This document shows, piece by piece, positions 60,826-64,000 of a stretch of DNA of 64,000 nt. The DNA is taken from NCBI GenBank assembly GCA_023413135.1, contig JAEZQK010000029.1:1-64000 (forward strand), written 5' to 3'. The position numbers and the translations under genes were made by a program. This DNA comes from Bacillota bacterium. Lineage in GTDB: Bacteria > Bacillota > Clostridia > Christensenellales > Aristaeellaceae. The first letter of the stretch is position 1; each line of letters begins with the position of its first letter. The notes under the pieces were generated by a model. The model worked only from the letters and a program-made list of their open reading frames with translations. It ran no database searches and had not been told where the DNA came from.

Positions 60826-61435
60826 GGTGATTATCTTCCTCCTTTATGATAAACGCAGTCATCATCTCCACAGTGGGCGGGTTAAAATCATCTTTCATAA
60901 ACTGCTTCATGGTGCAAACCCCCTGTATCACCGAAAAATAGTGCTGTGCCATTTGTTTTGGGTCGCCGCGCTTGAACTGCCCCAACTTCTGCCCTCGCTC
61001 AATGGAACTGGCAATTTGACAGAATAACTGCTTATCGCGCTCCAATATTTCCGCCATCCACGGGAAGTCACAGTTCATGATAAAAGGCTGTGAGAGCATC
61101 ATCATGTATTGCAAAAATTCCTCGCCGTCGGTGAGATCCTTTATGATTTCCTCACTGAACATACGGATTGCGCAGGCGGGGGAAGCTTCACCCTCAAATA
61201 GCTGTCCGGCCTGTTCCAGCCCACTCAGTGCCTCTGTTACCAACGCGCCGAACAGTTCCTCTTTGGATTTATAATAGCGATACATTAGCCCCGTGCTTAT
61301 CCCGGCTGCCTCAGCAATTTCCGCAACGCTGGTGGCTGCCAAGCCTTTTTGGGAAAACAGCCTCACCGCGGCTGAGCGGATTTTCTCCAGCGTAGCCTCA
61401 CGCATGGCATCAAACCGCTCCTTCATTTTCGCCAT
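60812..61435 (-). CDS. TetR-family regulator of the exporter
   Basis: 207 residues after GGAGGAC. HTH: IRSAAVRLFSQKGLAATSVA then GISTGLMYRYYKSKEEL. First gene of the exporter operon; binds probably at 61465-61478. Confidence 0.88.
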   Translation of the reverse strand: MAKMKERFDAMREATLEKIRSAAVRLFSQKGLAATSVAEIAEAAGISTGLMYRYYKSKEELFGALVTEALSGLEQAGQLFEGEASPACAIRMFSEEIIKDLTDGEEFLQYMMMLSQPFIMNCDFPWMAEILERDKQLFCQIASSIERGQKLGQFKRGDPKQMAQHYFSVIQGVCTMKQFMKDDFNPPTVEMMTAFIIKEEDNHHEAK

Positions 61436-61464
61436 GAACAGTCCTCCCTCCTATATTAAATGAA

Positions 61465-61478
61465 TGAATATGTATTCA
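61465..61478. promoter_or_regulatory. TetR operator palindrome
   Basis: TGAATA-TG-TATTCA, overlapping the start region of the promoter at 61478-61506. Confidence 0.65.
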
Positions 61479-61506
61479 CTATAATCCGGTCATGTTGATT
61501 TGTCAA
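61478..61506 (-). promoter_or_regulatory. Promoter of the TetR-ABC operon
   Basis: Minus strand TTGACA (61506-61501), 17-base spacer, TATAGT (61483-61478), with the palindrome just downstream, implying autoregulation. Confidence 0.8.
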
Positions 61507-61717
61507 GACCAGTTTTTATCACGGTGCAATTTGTTGTCGTAGTCCCTTGAAGGAATTCCCAAATCGAATCCCGGAATTTCTTTAAAAGCAGAGCAACTTC
61601 GGTTCCTCATCTTATTTGATGACGCTTGAACGGGTTCACAAGGCTGCCACATAACGACAAGTGCAATTGAAAAAAAAGCAATATTGTACCCATAAAATGA
61701 GAAATTATACCCAATGT

Positions 61718-61746
61718 TTGACAAGGGGCTTCCGAAGCACTATACT
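61718..61746 (+). promoter_or_regulatory. Promoter of the C69 peptidase operon
   Basis: TTGACA (61718-61723), 17-base spacer, TATACT (61741-61746), 46 bases before the start. Confidence 0.85.
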
Positions 61747-61791
61747 TACCTTAAATGGCGGAGAACGTGAAAATTGAAGGAGGGTATGTTA

Positions 61792-63453
61792 ATGAAAATC
61801 GGTAGGCTCGTCAGTGTACTGCTTCTGGTAACTGTTCTTACTCTCGCTGTTACACCGGCTCTTGCATGTACGCCTCTGGCAGTTGGCTCCAAAGCTTCCG
61901 TGGATGGATCCGTCATGGTTTCCCACACCTGTGACGGATGGTACGACCAGCGGATTCAGATCGTCCCGGGCGGCGAACATAAAGCCGGCGAGATGGTGGA
62001 CATCTATGTCGATTTATGCCTGGATACCCGCCCTGACAGAATCCCTCAGAAAGTTGGGGAAATTCCCCAGGTTGAAAAGACAAACACATACTTTCATATT
62101 GGCTACCCCTTCATGAACGATAAGCAGGTAATGATGGGTGAGTTTACTTGGAGCGGCAGAGAAGAGGTTGCCAGCTCCAACGGTATGCTCTACATTGCGA
62201 ACCTTGAGCAGTTGGGCCTCCAGCGCGCCTCCACAGCCCGGGAGGCTGTACAGGTCATGGGTGAACTGGCAGAGAAATATGGATATGGCGACGGCGGTGA
62301 AACGCTTGCCGTAGGCGATGCCAAGGAAGTATGGATTTTTGAGGTCTGCGGCGGCGGCGCTCTTTGGACGCCCGAAAGCGGGCTCCCCGGCGCGCACTGG
62401 GCCGCGCAAAGGCTTGCGGATGATGAAGTCTTTGTGGGAGCCAACCGCGCGCGCATCGGCGTGATTGACTTTGAAGACGAAGACAACTTCATGGTTTCCA
62501 CGGGCCTCACCGTGCTTCCCCAGCAGATGGGTTGGTGGAAGGAAGGCGAGTCCTTCAACTTCGCCAACATATTCAACCCGGAACCCTATGGCGCGCCCTT
62601 TTACCAGAGCCGCCGCGAGTGGCGTGCGTTCAGCCTGCTCGCTCCATCCCAGACATTCCCCGTCCTGGACGAGTATAGCGCATATCCCTTCTCCATCAAG
62701 CCAGACGAGAAGGTCAGCGTAAAAGACATCATGGATATCTACAGCGACCATCTTGAGGGAACGGCCTATGATCTCACGACGGACGCAGCCTCCGAACCGT
62801 TCGGCAATCCCAACCGTTGGCCGGTCAGCACAAGCCAAAAACCGGAAGGACGGGAAGGACAGGATTGGGAACGTGCCATTGCAATATTCCGCTGCTCCTA
62901 TAGCTTTGTGTCGCAAAGCCGTTCCTGGCTGCCCGATCCTGTAGGCGGCGTCCTGTGGTTTGGCGAGGATGCTCCCGATACGACGGTTTATGTTCCCATC
63001 TACTGCGGCGTAACCGAGCTTCCTAAGCCCTGGACACAAGGCAAGCGCCATGAGTTTGACCGTGACAGCGCATGGTGGGCGTTTAACCTGGTGAACAACT
63101 GGGCGAATCTTCGTTGGGACGCTATATACAAGGAGATCCGCGAAAAGAAGGCCAGCTACGAGGATGCTTTCTTTGCGAACCAGCAGGCCCTGGAGGAGCA
63201 AGCCGCAGCCCTTTACAAGGAAGATCCCGCCAAGGCGGTGGAATATCTCACCGCGCAAACCTACGAAAACCTTGAAACCGTGGAAAAGGGCTGGTGGGAT
63301 TTTGCCTGGCATCTCATCGGCAAATATTACGACGGCGGCATGATCGACGACAAAGGATCCATGGGGCGCCCGGGATATCCCAAGGAATACCTTGAGAAGG
63401 TGGACTTCGGCGGAACTGCGCTCAAGGATCTTGATTCGATCAATAGCAAGTAA
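61792..63453 (+). CDS. Secreted C69 family dipeptidase
   Basis: 553 residues from ATG 61792 (GGAGGG upstream). Signal peptide 1-25 (cleaved after ALA) exposes Cys26, the expected N-terminal nucleophile of this Ntn-hydrolase family (CTPLAVGSKASVDGSVM). FEVCGGG and WAAQRLADDEVFVGANRARI are typical. Breaks down dipeptides outside the membrane. It is followed by a DUF6305-like gene, and likely cotranscribed. Confidence 0.9.
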   Translation: MKIGRLVSVLLLVTVLTLAVTPALACTPLAVGSKASVDGSVMVSHTCDGWYDQRIQIVPGGEHKAGEMVDIYVDLCLDTRPDRIPQKVGEIPQVEKTNTYFHIGYPFMNDKQVMMGEFTWSGREEVASSNGMLYIANLEQLGLQRASTAREAVQVMGELAEKYGYGDGGETLAVGDAKEVWIFEVCGGGALWTPESGLPGAHWAAQRLADDEVFVGANRARIGVIDFEDEDNFMVSTGLTVLPQQMGWWKEGESFNFANIFNPEPYGAPFYQSRREWRAFSLLAPSQTFPVLDEYSAYPFSIKPDEKVSVKDIMDIYSDHLEGTAYDLTTDAASEPFGNPNRWPVSTSQKPEGREGQDWERAIAIFRCSYSFVSQSRSWLPDPVGGVLWFGEDAPDTTVYVPIYCGVTELPKPWTQGKRHEFDRDSAWWAFNLVNNWANLRWDAIYKEIREKKASYEDAFFANQQALEEQAAALYKEDPAKAVEYLTAQTYENLETVEKGWWDFAWHLIGKYYDGGMIDDKGSMGRPGYPKEYLEKVDFGGTALKDLDSINSK

Positions 63454-63463
63454 TGAAATTGCG

Positions 63464-63499
63464 GGTTCGCTGCAGGCCGGGACAGATTCTGCCCCGGCC
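63464..63499 (+). other. Hairpin between peptidase and next gene
   Basis: GCAGGCCGGG/CCCGGCCTGC with a 10- to 11-base loop and no T tract; may tune downstream expression. Confidence 0.4.
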
Positions 63500-63539
63500 T
63501 GCCCAAAGGAACAGACTTTTCGGTAAGGAGCAATCTATA

Positions 63540-64000
63540 ATGAAAAAAGCGGTGGTTATTTTTTTGGTACTTGCGATGTTTACAGCCGTAGCATTTGCTG
63601 CTGAAGCACCGGCTGCCGAACCGACACCCGAGACGGCACCCGTCATGGAAGTTCCTAAGCTGGAAGGCCCATATCTCGTGACCACATGCGGGCAGAGCCC
63701 CGGGGCGGTCATGGTCAGCATGTCAGCCATGCAAGCCGGTGTCAAGGCAACGCATAACAATAGCCTGACTGCACAGGACATAGCAGCCGGGGAGTTCAAA
63801 ACGCTGATCGTAACCAGCGGCACGAGCATGAAGGGCATGGGGGCGGCCGGTACCAATGTGGATGCGGAGATTGAGCGGTGCATGAAGGTCATCGAGGCCG
63901 CCAAGGCGGCAGACATGGTGATTGTAGGCGCCCATATAGAGGGAATGGCCCGCCGTACGGACAGCTCAGACGCCGCATCCATCGAAGCGGTTATGGGCGC
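63540..64000 (+). CDS. DUF6305-like secreted protein (partial, C-terminus outside window)
   Basis: ATG 63540 after TAAGGAGC. Signal peptide (KKAVVIFLVLAMFTAVAFA) and a Pro/Glu-rich linker. Then YLVTTCGQSPGAVMVSMS, LIVTSGTSMKGMGAAG and VIVGAHIEGMARRTDSSD, fitting the DUF6305 family of unknown function. The gene runs off the window. Confidence 0.7.
   Translation, partial: MKKAVVIFLVLAMFTAVAFAAEAPAAEPTPETAPVMEVPKLEGPYLVTTCGQSPGAVMVSMSAMQAGVKATHNNSLTAQDIAAGEFKTLIVTSGTSMKGMGAAGTNVDAEIERCMKVIEAAKAADMVIVGAHIEGMARRTDSSDAASIEAVMG

Noticed and set aside
61503..61724. 73-codon minus ORF before the C69 gene
   Set aside because: No ribosome site, and it crosses the promoter region.
1..64000. CRISPR arrays
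   Set aside because: No regularly spaced short repeats were found; the repeats seen are singletons or cassette ends.

Overview
The window has two parts. Positions 1-32402 are the integrase-proximal part of an integrated HK97-type siphovirus prophage, and 32403-64000 are host chromosome rich in sugar-uptake genes. Protein families (LplD/YesMN-type pectin genes, Firmicutes phage accessory families, AGGAGG ribosome binding sites, moderate G+C) point to an anaerobic member of the Clostridia. A Christensenellales/Aristaeellaceae-like host would fit the secreted solute-binding proteins that lack a lipobox, but this is an inference.

Prophage. Almost everything from 29792 down to 1 is on the minus strand. 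In order of transcription it holds a small XRE regulator, a run of tiny early genes, XRE and Cys-rich proteins, PcfK/PcfJ/DUF3102, a radical SAM protein, a nucleoside-deoxyribosyltransferase-like protein, a HUH Rep-like protein and an ArpU-like late activator. The late genes follow: HNH nuclease, small and large terminase, portal, protease, major capsid, connector and tail-completion genes, major tail protein, a tail chaperone with a programmed -1 frameshift, tape measure, Dit, tail endopeptidase and a BppU-like protein cut by the window edge. Lysis genes are not in the window. On the plus strand are two small moron-like genes with their own promoters, the repressor, a zinc-ribbon membrane protein and the integrase. 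The integrase abuts attR in the 3' half of a tRNA-Val(GAC). The immunity switch (29811-30004) has a consensus early promoter with a perfect operator palindrome in its spacer.

Sugar island (32681-48477). Two divergent operons start from 40815-40981. Leftward lie a YesN/YesM two-component system, GH105, GH36, an unusually short glycyl radical enzyme and its activase. Rightward lie a GH4 alpha-galacturonidase (LplD type), an ABC importer (binding protein and two permeases), a GH67-like glycosidase and an aldo/keto reductase. Together they look like a rhamnogalacturonan/pectin-oligosaccharide utilisation locus with a radical enzyme of unknown reaction. Diverged direct repeats of about 233 bp (32401-32633 and 48889-49121) flank the locus.

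Right part. An AT-rich diacylglycerol kinase-PAP2 pair (49279-51024) and a secreted-protein gene broken by one in-frame TGA (51381-52592) lie between 70-bp direct repeats, with insertion-sequence remnants around them. Next come a second sugar ABC importer (53180-56318), a divergent TetR regulator and alpha/beta hydrolase with shared operator sites, a decayed ORF, a TetR-controlled DrrAB-like ABC exporter with an unusual Walker B motif (59106-61435), a secreted C69 dipeptidase, and the start of a DUF6305-like secreted protein at the edge.
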